In this document: piece after piece, positions 22,825-33,724 of the stretch
Layout: every line of letters starts with the position of its first letter
Numbering within the stretch: the first letter of the stretch is position 1
NCBI RefSeq assembly: GCF_017354945.1
Contig: NZ_CP071503.1
Location: forward strand, 372,001-436,000
Length of the DNA: 64,000 bases
Reading direction: 5' to 3'
Source: Shewanella avicenniae
GTDB lineage: Bacteria > Pseudomonadota > Gammaproteobacteria > Enterobacterales > Shewanellaceae
The notes under the pieces: model-generated
Database searches by the model: none
Told to the model about the DNA's origin: nothing
The model's input: only the letters and a program-made list of their open reading frames with translations
Program-made: the position numbers and the translations under genes

Positions 22825-24552
22825 ATGGATTTAACTCTTAGTAGTAATACAAAATTATGGCCGAAATTTTGTTATCTAACTCTATTCTTGATGTTCGGGG
22901 TCTTGATGCATATTCCAACGCAAAATTTAGGCAGATACGGTTTATATGTTTACTACAATGAGTTCTTTTGGATAGGTCTATTTTTTTTTGTTTTCCTGTT
23001 TTTTTCGCTCGTAAAGATTGAAAAATTTAAATTTAGCCAGTATTCTGCCGGTTTTTTGTTAATCTCTAGTCTCTTATTGATCAGGTTGATAGATGCATTT
23101 GACCTATCAAATTCTTGGCGTATACTCGTTATTTTTATTACCGCTCTTTATATTTTTATACTTGATAACTCCCCCCCTAGAGAACGATTACAATTTAATC
23201 TGACTTATTTTTTTGTTTTTTCCAGTCTTGTTGAGTCAATATTTTCTATTTTTCAATTTTATTTTTTGTTTGACACTGATTTTTATCCAAAACAATTAGT
23301 TGGTCAGCGTCCTTTTGGTGTTTTCCAACAGGTAAATATAATGGGGGTGTATGCTTCGGCTGGTTTTTTCTCGGCATTCTATTTTATAAGAAAATACCAT
23401 AGTGTATTGACTGAGCATAAGCTCATGAGAGGTATGGCTTATTTAGTGATATGCATAACGCCTTTAGTATTATTTCTGACAGCATCTCGAGCTGCAATTT
23501 TGTCATTCTTAGTCGGCGTATGTTGTTTGTTACCCATCATTTTTAAAGAAAAATCTGAAAAATATTTTGAGCATATAAAAAGGTGTTTTTTAATTTCAGT
23601 CATATTGACTCTCGTGGCAGTCGTAACAAATGGTGGTGGCACAAGAAGTGTTGAATCATTGTCTGGTGCATTGAGATTACCAATGTGGGATCACACGCTG
23701 TGGATGATATCGAAACATCCGTTATTAGGTTGGGGACTTGGTAGTTTCGATACAGCCTATGTTACGAGTCTTGCTGAGCGTTACGAAGGGTTAGCAACTA
23801 TACACGAACGATTTCTTTATCATCCACATAATGAAATTTTATTCTGGTTGGCAGAGGTCGGTGTCATTTTTTCTGTACCAGTTTTTGGTTTTGCTATTTA
23901 TGTTTTTTATCAAATATATAAGACTAATTCGCAGCGTGATTTCTTAGTTGCACTTAGCTGTATTTTGCCATTCGCAATTCATTCGATGTTGGAGTTTCCA
24001 TTCTATCAATCGATTCCTCACTGGTTTTATTTTGTTAGTTTGGTTTGGATCTTTAGTCCACAAATGTTTATCGCGACTTCTATCAAGTTGACATGGCCAT
24101 CTAAATTTTTTGGTTGTGGATTATCGGTGTTGGGTGTTTTATTTATGGTTACTGCATTTTATAGCGCACACAATATCTTGCTTAGTAGAGTAGGTAAGCA
24201 GCCAGCAGCCATTTATAACGTGACTAATCCTTTCCCGTTTTATCATCATTATTTTTATTTGCTGTATTCAAATACTATGTACAGTGCACTATCAAATGGT
24301 GATTCAGTATTGGCTGCTGAAATGGTTAAAAATATTCAAGCTGAATCGAAATATATCAAAGCACCAGGTATTTACATGGATATTATTTATGCTAATCAAA
24401 AATTAGGGAAGCATGCTGAAGCTATCTATTGGTCTTCAGTTGGAAGCAAGGAATTTCCATCTGATACATTATTGAAGTCTGATCAAATTGATAATTTGAT
24501 TAAGTATATAGATGGTGTTGCTGGAGAACAGTTTAATAAAGATAAAAATTAG
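22825..24552 (+). CDS. PglL/Wzy_C-type O-oligosaccharyltransferase
   Basis: A 575-residue polytopic membrane protein with about ten hydrophobic segments in residues 10-455 and a soluble C-terminal part (about 460-575). A large loop carries HPLLGWGLGSFD near residue 290 and HPHNE at residues 333-337. This is the Wzy_C/WaaL superfamily, and the HPHNE-type motif and C-terminal extension favour the PglL branch, which moves lipid-linked glycans onto pilin and other periplasmic proteins. O-antigen ligase or polymerase is the alternative. The gene is visibly AT-rich, with many TTT, ATT and TTA codons unlike its neighbours, so it was probably acquired. It has a GGAGC ribosome binding site, its own candidate promoter and its own terminator. 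A type IV pilin gene lies about 6 kb away. Confidence 0.75.
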   Translation: MDLTLSSNTKLWPKFCYLTLFLMFGVLMHIPTQNLGRYGLYVYYNEFFWIGLFFFVFLFFSLVKIEKFKFSQYSAGFLLISSLLLIRLIDAFDLSNSWRILVIFITALYIFILDNSPPRERLQFNLTYFFVFSSLVESIFSIFQFYFLFDTDFYPKQLVGQRPFGVFQQVNIMGVYASAGFFSAFYFIRKYHSVLTEHKLMRGMAYLVICITPLVLFLTASRAAILSFLVGVCCLLPIIFKEKSEKYFEHIKRCFLISVILTLVAVVTNGGGTRSVESLSGALRLPMWDHTLWMISKHPLLGWGLGSFDTAYVTSLAERYEGLATIHERFLYHPHNEILFWLAEVGVIFSVPVFGFAIYVFYQIYKTNSQRDFLVALSCILPFAIHSMLEFPFYQSIPHWFYFVSLVWIFSPQMFIATSIKLTWPSKFFGCGLSVLGVLFMVTAFYSAHNILLSRVGKQPAAIYNVTNPFPFYHHYFYLLYSNTMYSALSNGDSVLAAEMVKNIQAESKYIKAPGIYMDIIYANQKLGKHAEAIYWSSVGSKEFPSDTLLKSDQIDNLIKYIDGVAGEQFNKDKN

Positions 24553-24574
24553 TTTTACATTATGTTTCTTTTTT

Positions 24575-24603
24575 AAAAGCACAGCATGAATGCCGTGCTT
24601 TTT
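24575..24603 (+). terminator. Terminator after the PglL-like gene
   Basis: AAAGCAC and GTGCTTT with an inner GCAT/ATGC stem, then TTTTT. It lies 23 bases after the gene's stop and converges with mutT on the other strand. Confidence 0.85.
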
Positions 24604-24632
24604 GTATTGCATACAACAAGCTACGGTTATTA

Positions 24633-25043
24633 TTAAGCTAGAGTAATAGTTGAATTCTCGGTTATGCGGTCTACTATTGGTTTATTAGCATCAGGGAAGG
24701 GTAAATTTACCAGTTGTGCTACGGTAAACCAACCTATCTCTTGGCCTTCAGCACCACACTCTGTGCCAGTAAATTCAGTCACCAAGTGAATGTCGAGGTA
24801 GACCTGCTTTTCTGGATAATCGTAGCTTAAGGTCATGAACGGTGAGGTGGTGATGGCGGTAATGCCAATCTCTTCCTGTAATTCACGTACTAATGCGTCA
24901 GTAACTTTTTCTCCGGATTCTACTTTGCCGCCGGGGAATTCCCATTTCCCGCCTTGATGCAGGTGTCCGTGACGTTTGGCTAACAGTATTTGCTGATTTC
25001 TGATAATGACGCCGACGGCGACGTGTACGCGTTTTACTGACAT
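24633..25043 (-). CDS. mutT: MutT, 8-oxo-dGTP diphosphatase
   Basis: A 136-residue Nudix hydrolase. The full Nudix box is present at residues 38-60 (GG, then E at the sixth place, REL, QEE, IGI). MutT removes 8-oxo-dGTP from the nucleotide pool and so prevents A-to-C transversions. In Escherichia coli mutT lies directly after secA; here it is on the opposite strand at the end of the minus-strand block, separated from secA by the rRNA operon and the PglL-like gene. The start is preceded by AAAGAG. Confidence 0.92.
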   Translation of the reverse strand: MSVKRVHVAVGVIIRNQQILLAKRHGHLHQGGKWEFPGGKVESGEKVTDALVRELQEEIGITAITTSPFMTLSYDYPEKQVYLDIHLVTEFTGTECGAEGQEIGWFTVAQLVNLPFPDANKPIVDRITENSTITLA

Positions 25044-25069
25044 GGCTGCTCTTTAAATTCTGCTGAAAG

Positions 25070-25279
25070 TTATTCTTTGAAAAAATCAGGTTCGTCATAA
25101 CCGAGTTCATCAAGTAACTGGTCATTAATCGTTGGTTTGACGGGAATAGCGTGCTTCTCAGACGCCCAATCGCCCAGATCAATCAACTTACAGCGTTCAG
25201 AACAGAACGGCCGAAACTTAGATTCTGGTGCCCAGATGACTTCTTTCTGACAGGTTGGGCATTTTACAGTTGTTGGCAT
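25070..25279 (-). CDS. yacG: YacG, zinc-binding DNA gyrase inhibitor
   Basis: A 69-residue protein with the zinc ribbon of the YacG family: C7 and C10 (CPTC), then C26 and C30 (CSERC). The [14 protein letters not shown] segment is characteristic. In Escherichia coli YacG binds GyrB and inhibits gyrase. It lies between zapD and mutT, the usual order. Confidence 0.93.
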   Translation of the reverse strand: MPTTVKCPTCQKEVIWAPESKFRPFCSERCKLIDLGDWASEKHAIPVKPTINDQLLDELGYDEPDFFKE

Positions 25280-25328
25280 AGAGATAACCTAGTAAGCAGT
25301 TTATCGAAACTGGGTCATGGTAATGATT

Positions 25329-26045
25329 TCAATCGCAAGTTGCCAGTAAGAACTCAATCGGTTGTTGGGAGTGCTTTTGCTGATCAAACTGAACAAAGTG
25401 AATCGCAAAGCGGTTTCGATGGCCACTGATAGTGGGATAGCAACCATTGTCGATATGGAGTTTTACCCGAATTAGCGACAAAGCTTGGGTGGACTCACGC
25501 TGAAAGAAGCCGGCAGGGGCTACCTCTGGTTGATATTCGCAGCGTTCACGCGAGCTTGATAACATCAGGGTGATTGGGTTGAGCAGACAGCGGAAATGAT
25601 TTACCCACTGTTCATAGTCTTGCTGGCGTTCATGCCAAGGTTTGGATAGCCAGTAATGCAGTTGTGGTAAATCGAAGTTGCAGCAGGTGCCTGGCATATT
25701 AAAGCGTTGTCGAAGTGCGCTGATAAAGCGATTTTGCTTAAGGTGAATTCCCGGTCGTTCTGCACTCAGCAGTTGTTCACGGTAGTCGAGCAGTTGGTCA
25801 ATCAGTGGTGATTCAAATGCGGCTAAGTCAGAGGACTCGAGGCTCAATTGCCGGTCGATGTCTTTGAGGATTTCACTGCGAAAATCACAACGTTCAGTTA
25901 ATTCGCATAGCGCAAATAACGGATAAAAGCACCGTTGCTGGTGATCCTGTTCAAGATGGGTGTCAAGTTGTTTGGCTAAATGCTCAAGTCGTAGGTAGTT
26001 ACGCACCTTTTCATTGAGCGGCTGTTCAAATAATAATTCACTCAT
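25329..26045 (-). CDS. zapD: ZapD, FtsZ-bundling protein
   Basis: A 238-residue protein of the YacF/ZapD family, which cross-links FtsZ protofilaments in the cytoplasm. The N-terminus FEQPLNEKVRNYLRLEHL is characteristic of the family. Its start overlaps the coaE 3' end by 8 bases, so the two are probably translated together. It connects this cluster functionally with the ftsZ cluster upstream in the window. Confidence 0.93.
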   Translation of the reverse strand: MSELLFEQPLNEKVRNYLRLEHLAKQLDTHLEQDHQQRCFYPLFALCELTERCDFRSEILKDIDRQLSLESSDLAAFESPLIDQLLDYREQLLSAERPGIHLKQNRFISALRQRFNMPGTCCNFDLPQLHYWLSKPWHERQQDYEQWVNHFRCLLNPITLMLSSSRERCEYQPEVAPAGFFQRESTQALSLIRVKLHIDNGCYPTISGHRNRFAIHFVQFDQQKHSQQPIEFLLATCD

Positions 26046-26658
26046 GGCTTTTCTTGGCAGTTACTGATTGATTTAAGTATTTATTATGTAGTGCCAGAAT
26101 CTGAGACCTTAGCGCGTCTACATCTCCCTGATTACTAATGACATCATCTGCCTTAGCGAGTCGTTGCTCTCTGCTGATTTGGCTGGCTATGATGTTAACA
26201 ACTTGTGTCTTAGACACATGATCTCGCGCAATAGTTCGCGCAATTTGTGTTTCTTCGGCGATATCAATCACTAAAGTGTGATTCACTAAGCGTTCTAAGC
26301 GGTTTTCAAACAGTAGCGGTACTACCATTAGCGCATAGGGCGACGCCGCATCGTGACATTGCTGCAACATGCGTTGGCGGATCAGCGGGTGCAATAATTG
26401 GTTGAGCCATTCGCGTTCAGCGGGGGTTTGAAAGATGCGTTCGCGTAACTTGGCGCGGTCTAATTCTTGGTTATCGGTGAGGATTTCACTGCCAAAATGT
26501 TGCACTATTTTATGCAAGCCATCGCTACCTTTGGCGACGACTTCTCTGGCAATGATATCGGCATCAACCACTGTGACGCCGAGCTCGGCAAAGATGTTAG
26601 CTACTGTGGTTTTACCGCAGCCGATACCGCCTGTGAGACCGACGATATACTCGGCCAT
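26038..26658 (-). CDS. coaE: CoaE, dephospho-CoA kinase
   Basis: CoaE phosphorylates dephospho-CoA, the last step of coenzyme A synthesis. The 206-residue protein has the P-loop GLTGGIGCGKTT at the N-terminus, the VDADIIARE motif and the LHPLIR segment. It overlaps pilD by 1 base (TAATG) upstream and zapD by 8 bases downstream. Confidence 0.95.
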   Translation of the reverse strand: MAEYIVGLTGGIGCGKTTVANIFAELGVTVVDADIIAREVVAKGSDGLHKIVQHFGSEILTDNQELDRAKLRERIFQTPAEREWLNQLLHPLIRQRMLQQCHDAASPYALMVVPLLFENRLERLVNHTLVIDIAEETQIARTIARDHVSKTQVVNIIASQISREQRLAKADDVISNQGDVDALRSQILALHNKYLNQSVTAKKSHE

Positions 26659-27572
26659 TACAGGGTACTCAGGTACCAGCTAACGATGTCATTGCCCCAC
26701 AGCATGGCAATCCAGCCTGCGAGTGCGATATAGGGGCCAAACGGGATAGGATTATTACGCCCCATGTTTTTAAACAGGATCATGCTGATGCCAATCACTG
26801 CGCCGACCAATGAGGAAAGCAGGATAATGAGTGGTAGCATTTGCCAGCCGAGCCAAGCGCCAAACAGCGCCATGAGCTTAAAGTCACCATAGCCCATACC
26901 TTCCTTGCCGGTGAGCAGCTTAAACAGCCAGAACACACTCCATAGGCTTAGGTAACCAGCAATGGCACCAACCACTGCGCTTGGTAGTTCGGTAAATACA
27001 CCAAAATAGTTGGCAATGATACCCAACCATAAAAACGGCAGGGTGAGTTGATCTGGCAGCAGCATCTCATCGAGGTCGATACCGGTCATCGCGACTAAAG
27101 CAAAAGTGACAATAGCTGCTAAAGCGAATTGAATTGTTGGGCCAAAATGCCACGCAAGTAGTGCAACTAATGCACCATTGAGGAACTCAAAAATTGGGTA
27201 GCGGGATGAAATCTGTTGTTTGCAGGCGGCGCATTTACCGCCGAGCATGAGCCAGCCTAGAATTGGCAGGTTATGCCATGGCTTAATCGCGGTTTTACAT
27301 TTCGGACAAGTGGAATTAGGCACAATCAGATTAAAACGCTCAGGAAACTTATCGAGCGGTTGTAATAACTGTTGCTGCTCTAACACTTGATAAGCTTTGG
27401 GCTGATACTCTTCTAAAAACTGATTACATTCCTGTTGCCATTCGCGCTTCATCATCACTGGTAAGCGAAAAATCACCACATTGATAAAACTGCCAATCAC
27501 GGCAGCAAACACAAATGAAAGTGCGACAAAAATGGAAGGATATTGCTCCATCAAGCTACAAAATTGCTGCAT
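26658..27572 (-). CDS. pilD: PilD, type IV prepilin peptidase and N-methylase
   Basis: PilD cleaves the leader peptide of type IV pilins and type II secretion pseudopilins and methylates the new N-terminus. The 304-residue protein has a first membrane segment, two zinc-site pairs (C89, C92 and C114, C117), and several membrane helices. The aspartyl-protease residues lie in the GIDLDE region (D166, D168) and at D230 in GMGYGDFK. It follows pilC after 47 bases. Confidence 0.95.
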   Translation of the reverse strand: MQQFCSLMEQYPSIFVALSFVFAAVIGSFINVVIFRLPVMMKREWQQECNQFLEEYQPKAYQVLEQQQLLQPLDKFPERFNLIVPNSTCPKCKTAIKPWHNLPILGWLMLGGKCAACKQQISSRYPIFEFLNGALVALLAWHFGPTIQFALAAIVTFALVAMTGIDLDEMLLPDQLTLPFLWLGIIANYFGVFTELPSAVVGAIAGYLSLWSVFWLFKLLTGKEGMGYGDFKLMALFGAWLGWQMLPLIILLSSLVGAVIGISMILFKNMGRNNPIPFGPYIALAGWIAMLWGNDIVSWYLSTL

Positions 27573-27619
27573 ATTATCTTTTTAATATTATTACTGTCAT
27601 GAAGTTAAGTGGATGTGTT

Positions 27620-28891
27620 TTAGCCGCTAACAACATTGCCCAACTGGAATATCGGCAAATACATGCCGACAATTAAGCTACCGACCAAACCGCCAATAAC
27701 CACCATCATCATCGGCTCAATCAGGCTGGATAGGGCATCCACGGCATCATCGACCTGCATTTCATAGATGTTAGCAATTTTATTAAGCATATTATCAAGA
27801 GAGCCAGATTCTTCACCAATCATCACCATCTGAATCAACATATCTGGGAATAGCTTAGACGTGCGCATTGCCACGTTCATTTGCATACCAGCCATCACTT
27901 CAGTGCGTACATTCATGAGAGACTTACGGTAGACGGCATTGCCTGATGCTCCTGCGGCGGAGGTTAAGCCGTCAATCAAAGGAACACCTGCCGCGAAGGT
28001 GGTTGCCAAGGTGCGAGCAAATCGTGCCATTGCACCTTTGTGCAGAATATCTCCAATGACTGGGATTTTTAATACAAGTTCATCAATCTTGTCTCTAAAC
28101 TTTTGAGAATTACGATGTGCTCTGACAAATAACCAAACCGCGAGGACGATTGCTGCTAGAAATATGTACCAAGTGCTCTGTAATCCACGCGAAATATTCA
28201 CAATAAGTTGGGTAAATGCGGGTAGCTCAGCGCCAAAACTGCTAAATATTTCTTCAAACTGGGGGACAACGAACAAAAGTAGCAATACGGTAACTGCGAT
28301 GGCTACAACAATCACGGCCGCAGGATAAAACATTGCCTTTTTAATTTTTGATTTCAGTGCTTCCGCCTTCTCTTTATAGGTGGCGATACGGTCAAATACA
28401 ATATCTAAAGAGCCAGAGTGTTCACCTGCGGCGACAAGGTCTACGTATAGATCATCGAAATAAATTCTGTGAGGGCGAAGTGAGTCAGAAAGCGGAATAC
28501 CAGATTGCACATCTGACAAAATTGTCCCTAACAAGGTACGCATCTTTGGTTTTTCATGACCACGGGAAATAAGCTCAATCGAAGTCACCAAAGGCACCCC
28601 GGCAGAAAGCATAGTTGCTATTTGACGGGTCACCATTGCGATGTCCATTGCGGTGATTTTTTTATTCTCGTTGCTGAAAAGTCCTGCGGACTTTTTGGTG
28701 ACAGTTTTAGGATTAATTCCTTGATTTTTTAACTGTTGCTTAATTTCTGCAACGGTCGCACCACGGAGTTCTCCCTCACTTTTTTTTCCGTCGCGATTTA
28801 CACCTTTCCAAACAAAGGTATAGATAGTGGGCTGCTTTTTTTCTTTGGCTTTTGCGCCATTGCGCTTACGGGTAGAAGAGGCGGTTGCCAT
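27620..28891 (-). CDS. pilC: PilC, type IV pilus inner-membrane platform protein
   Basis: A 423-residue protein with two T2SSF domains (about 90-215 and 295-415) separated by membrane segments, as in PilC/GspF platform proteins that couple the assembly ATPase to pilus growth. Typical motifs are VTRQIATMLSAGVPLV and LATTFAAGVPLIDGL. It lies between pilB and pilD with a 123-base gap after pilB. Confidence 0.95.
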   Translation of the reverse strand: MATASSTRKRNGAKAKEKKQPTIYTFVWKGVNRDGKKSEGELRGATVAEIKQQLKNQGINPKTVTKKSAGLFSNENKKITAMDIAMVTRQIATMLSAGVPLVTSIELISRGHEKPKMRTLLGTILSDVQSGIPLSDSLRPHRIYFDDLYVDLVAAGEHSGSLDIVFDRIATYKEKAEALKSKIKKAMFYPAAVIVVAIAVTVLLLLFVVPQFEEIFSSFGAELPAFTQLIVNISRGLQSTWYIFLAAIVLAVWLFVRAHRNSQKFRDKIDELVLKIPVIGDILHKGAMARFARTLATTFAAGVPLIDGLTSAAGASGNAVYRKSLMNVRTEVMAGMQMNVAMRTSKLFPDMLIQMVMIGEESGSLDNMLNKIANIYEMQVDDAVDALSSLIEPMMMVVIGGLVGSLIVGMYLPIFQLGNVVSG

Positions 28892-29014
28892 AACTCACAT
28901 ATCCTTGTTTCGCATTTACCGTTTGGTGTTTAGCGTTAGTGGCTTGCTTTCAATGTAGCCGTTACTGGCAAGAATTAACAGTTAATCTCAATTGATATCT
29001 AAAGGGATAACAAG

Positions 29015-30721
29015 CTAGAAGCTGGTGACCCGATTAACTTCTGCAATACTTGTGACTCCTTGAATCACTTTTAATAATCCAGAATCGCGGAGATCCCGCA
29101 TCCCTTGTTGTTTAGCCATTTTGGCAATTTGCAAGGAGTTGCCACCTTCCATAATCACTCGAGCGATCTCGTCCGACATCTTCATTACTTCATAGATACC
29201 GACGCGGCCTTTGTAGCCGCCGGAGCAATGTTCACAACCTTTGGGTTTGTAGACGGTAAAGCCTTCGCTAATTTGGGATTGGGTAAACCCAAGGCGGAGC
29301 AACTCATGTTCGGGGATCTCTTCTGGCTCGCGGCAGTTAACGCATAAACGCCGTGCTAGTCGCTGGGCGATAATTAAGTTCACCGAGCTGGCGATGTTAT
29401 AGCCAGGTACGCCCATATTGAGCAAACGGGTCAGGGTTTCCGATGACGAGTTGGTATGTAGGGTAGATAACACCAAGTGGCCGGTTTGCGCCGCTTTAAT
29501 AGCAATTTCAGCAGTTTCGAGATCTCGGATTTCCCCCACCATCACCACATCGGGGTCTTGACGAAGGAACGAACGCAGTGCAGAGGCAAAGGTTAACCCT
29601 GCTTTGACGTTGATATGAACTTGGTTTACCCCTTCCAAGTTAATTTCCACTGGGTCTTCCGCTGTGGAAATATTACGTTCTTCGGTATTGAGGATATTGA
29701 GCCCAGTGTATAGGGAAACCGTTTTACCCGAGCCAGTCGGGCCGGTAACCAGGATCATCCCTTGAGGGCGTGCCAGCATATCTAAATAAGCTTGCTTTTG
29801 GTCTTCTTCATAACCGAGTTTTTCAATGCCGAGTTGCGCGGAAGAAGAATCCAAAATCCGCATAACAATCTTTTCGCCCCACAGCGTCGGTAGGGTAGAA
29901 ACACGAAAATCGATGCTCTTACTGCGGCTGAGTTTCATTTTAATGCGTCCGTCTTGCGGCACGCGGCGCTCGGCGATGTCCAACTTGGACATCACCTTCA
30001 AACGCGCAGAAAGACGAGAGGCGAGGTTTACCGGTGGTTCGGCCACTTCATGCAGTATGCCATCGATACGAAAGCGCACCCGGTAACGTTTTTCATAAGG
30101 TTCAAAATGTAAGTCCGAGGCGCCACGGCGAATGGCATCGGTCAAAATCTTATTGATGTAAATGACAATAGGCGCGTCATCTGCACCTTCATTAGCATCT
30201 TCTTGTCGCTTATCTGTGTCGGTAACTTCAATACCAGCAAGTGCAGATTCATCAATGCCGCTGAGGTCAAGTGCAGAGATATCCTCTTCGAGGACTTTTT
30301 CTAATGCCTTGGCAAGCTTGTCTTCTTCCACCAAAATCGCTTCAGCGTGGAGTCCAGCGCTGAATTGAAACTCTTCGAGGGCTGATATATTGGTGGGATC
30401 AGAGGTAGCGATATAGAGTCGATTACCGCGCTTAAACAGCGGTAAACAACGATGCTTTTCAATCAGTTTTCGATTTAGGAATTCTTCTGGGATGCTGCTG
30501 ATATCGAATTCAGCTAAATCCAGTAACGGTGTGCCGTACTCTTCATAGCAGAGTTCTGCAATTGTTCTTGCCGATAGGTAGTGGTTTAAAACTAGAGATG
30601 TTACTAATGCCGTTTTATTTTTACGAGCTAACGCTACCGCCTCGGATAACTTACTTTCATCAAGCAACCCTTTGCGGATAAATAGTGTTGATAGTCCTAG
30701 GTGTAAACTTGTGGTTGGCAA
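29015..30721 (-). CDS. pilB: PilB, type IV pilus assembly ATPase
   Basis: A 568-residue hexameric ATPase that powers pilus extension. An N-terminal MshEN-type domain (about 1-150) precedes the catalytic core, with Walker A GPTGSGKT near residue 327, the Asp box and Walker B after it, and a tetracysteine zinc motif (CVNC and CEHC, about residues 459 and 494). The start is a TTG codon with AAGGA 8 bases upstream; no ATG lies nearby in frame, so TTG appears to be the true start. Confidence 0.94.
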   Translation of the reverse strand: MPTTSLHLGLSTLFIRKGLLDESKLSEAVALARKNKTALVTSLVLNHYLSARTIAELCYEEYGTPLLDLAEFDISSIPEEFLNRKLIEKHRCLPLFKRGNRLYIATSDPTNISALEEFQFSAGLHAEAILVEEDKLAKALEKVLEEDISALDLSGIDESALAGIEVTDTDKRQEDANEGADDAPIVIYINKILTDAIRRGASDLHFEPYEKRYRVRFRIDGILHEVAEPPVNLASRLSARLKVMSKLDIAERRVPQDGRIKMKLSRSKSIDFRVSTLPTLWGEKIVMRILDSSSAQLGIEKLGYEEDQKQAYLDMLARPQGMILVTGPTGSGKTVSLYTGLNILNTEERNISTAEDPVEINLEGVNQVHINVKAGLTFASALRSFLRQDPDVVMVGEIRDLETAEIAIKAAQTGHLVLSTLHTNSSSETLTRLLNMGVPGYNIASSVNLIIAQRLARRLCVNCREPEEIPEHELLRLGFTQSQISEGFTVYKPKGCEHCSGGYKGRVGIYEVMKMSDEIARVIMEGGNSLQIAKMAKQQGMRDLRDSGLLKVIQGVTSIAEVNRVTSF

Positions 30722-30751
30722 CAGTTAAATCCTTGACCTTAATAAGGTAAC

Positions 30752-30775
30752 CACCCAGAACAAAAGTGCTGGGTG
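30752..30775 (-). repeat. Hairpin in the pilA-pilB gap
   Basis: CACCCAG and CTGGGTG form a 7-bp stem with a 10-base loop. Read in the direction of pilA transcription the hairpin has A-rich sequence before it and no U-run after it, so it is more likely a processing or attenuation point than a full terminator. It could let pilA mRNA exceed pilB mRNA (inference). Confidence 0.5.
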
Positions 30776-30788
30776 ATTTTTTAATCAA

Positions 30789-31160
<372 letters not shown>

Positions 31161-31968
31161 TTTTAATCTCTCCAGATTTGGCAGCAAGCTACATAATACA
31201 AGCTACGCATCAGCACGGCGGTTACAATCCTTAGTCAACTTTTTACGTCGGCACCTTTGGCTTTTGCTTACAAAAGTTCAGGCTACGTCGGCAAAATCCA
31301 TTTGACGCTAGAGAGAACGCTGGGTGCACCGTTACGAGCTGTCATCGACTTGCGCGCCATCAGTGTTTAGTTAACCAGTGTCGTTATATGGCAATCCGCT
31401 TAGCAAGCAACAACGTTAATATCTATCAGCCACGCAAATTGTGAGCTCATCTAATCCTGCGATGTATAAGCACCACAGAACCCTATCGCTCACTCCAACG
31501 TCACATTCTTGACCTTGCAACAGCTTACCCAAGTTTGTCAGTTGCGGGTTCATTGACGAATGTTAAAAATGTTAACGCTGATTTGTATGGAACAGAAAAT
31601 CATCAAGCTGTTCACTAGAAAGAAGGCCACAGGCGGCCATCTCGCCACATGACAACGTTAGAACATTGTGATGACAATTAAAATGGCTTGCGCACACTTT
31701 TTTCAATATTTTTACTGTTTTTCGGGTGTTTGTGAGTAAATTGACCGAATTGCTAATGTCGGTTTTTTGTCATTTAAAACCGGCAAGTCAAAGAAACTGA
31801 CAATGTCAAAGCAACGTCTATAGGGGTGTTATGAAATCGTTAATAGTAGTTCGCTATTTGAACTGTGCTTTTTTGTCCGAAATGCTATTAAAACGTGCTG
31901 TAGTGGGGCAACAAGCACGCCATGCTTATTACCCAACACCCATCAAAACCAACTATCAACGCCCTAGA
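31161..31968. other. Long intergenic region between pilA and nadC
   Basis: About 800 bases with no convincing gene. It must hold the pilA promoter, but I find neither a TGGC-N8-GC type sigma-54 site nor a good sigma-70 site reading toward pilA. It holds short direct repeats at 31204-31293, a hairpin CGGTTTT/AAAACCG at 31760-31782, a GGCC-bounded small hairpin near 31625 and a 62-codon + strand reading frame at 31831-32019 that runs into nadC and resembles nothing I know. Confidence 0.6.
31204..31293. repeat. Direct repeats at 40-base spacing upstream of pilA
   Basis: TACGTCGGCA occurs at 31244-31253 and again at 31284-31293, exactly 40 bases apart, and a partial copy (TACGCATCAGCA) starts 40 bases earlier at 31204. 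They lie 44 to 133 bases upstream of the pilA ATG. The regular phase suggests a cooperative protein-binding site, but chance cannot be excluded. Confidence 0.45.
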
Positions 31969-32865
<897 letters not shown>

Positions 32866-33102
32866 CTAGCTAGTAAAAGATTAGCATAAGCGACCTGCGA
32901 CAGGTATAGAGGATATGCAGTTACGCAGGGTGTTTGCTAAAGTATTAACCAAGCTAATAATCAAAGCGATTCATTTAGTTGCGACTAATTTTTATGCTGT
33001 AGTTGGCGCTGACTTTCGAAGGCGGCCGTTGATGAAAACAAGGTAAGCTAAAGCAAGGTAAGCCATTGCCGCAGCCAACGCGCTATTGAGGAACATAACC
33101 TA

Positions 33103-33696
33103 ATGGATAACGCAAACTCTGTGCCCAATAGAGGCGCTCTGATAACAACCGAATTCAACGCTTGGCAACAGGGCTGGTACCTTGGCGCGCGCCATTCAGC
33201 ATCGCCGCATTTTAACCAACGCCCTGCTGACACCGATATTAGTTTGTTGGTGATCCACAATATAAGTCTGCCCGCTGGTCAGTTTGGGCTACCTTTTATA
33301 GAAGCGTTGTTTTGCGGCAGTTTAGATTGTCACGCCGATGCCAGCTTTGCCGAACTCGAGGGGTTGCAGGTGTCAGCGCATTTTCTAATCCGGCGTGATG
33401 GCGAAGTGGTGCAGTTTGTATCCTGTGATGAGCGCGCTTGGCATGCAGGCGTTTCACGGTTTGAACAGCGTAGTAACTGCAACGATTTTTCTATTGGGAT
33501 CGAACTTGAAGGAACTGACACTTCTGGCTATACCGATAAGCAGTATCAACAGTTAGTGGCATTGACGCGCGCAATTCAACAAGTTTATCCGGCGATAACG
33601 CGATCACGGATTGTTGGACATAGTGATATTGCGCCGGAACGGAAAACAGATCCGGGTGATGGATTTGACTGGCAGCGTTATCTAGCGGCAATATGA
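33103..33696 (+). CDS. ampD: AmpD, 1,6-anhydro-MurNAc-L-alanine amidase
   Basis: AmpD is the cytoplasmic zinc amidase that cleaves anhydro-muropeptides during peptidoglycan recycling; its loss derepresses AmpC-type beta-lactamases where AmpR is present. The 197-residue protein has zinc ligands H52 (VIHN), H173 (GHSD) and D183 (KTDPG), and the WHAG motif at H114. No signal peptide is seen, in line with the cytoplasmic form. A GAGGAAC ribosome binding site precedes the start, and ampE follows after 28 bases. Confidence 0.95.
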   Translation: MDNANSVPNRGALITTEFNAWQQGWYLGARHSASPHFNQRPADTDISLLVIHNISLPAGQFGLPFIEALFCGSLDCHADASFAELEGLQVSAHFLIRRDGEVVQFVSCDERAWHAGVSRFEQRSNCNDFSIGIELEGTDTSGYTDKQYQQLVALTRAIQQVYPAITRSRIVGHSDIAPERKTDPGDGFDWQRYLAAI

Positions 33697-33724
33697 CGCT
33701 TAACTGTGAGGGCAGGAGCGCCAA

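Noticed and set aside
31161..31420. Sigma-54 promoter for pilA
   Set aside because: No TGGC-N8-GC pair reads toward pilA at a sensible distance.
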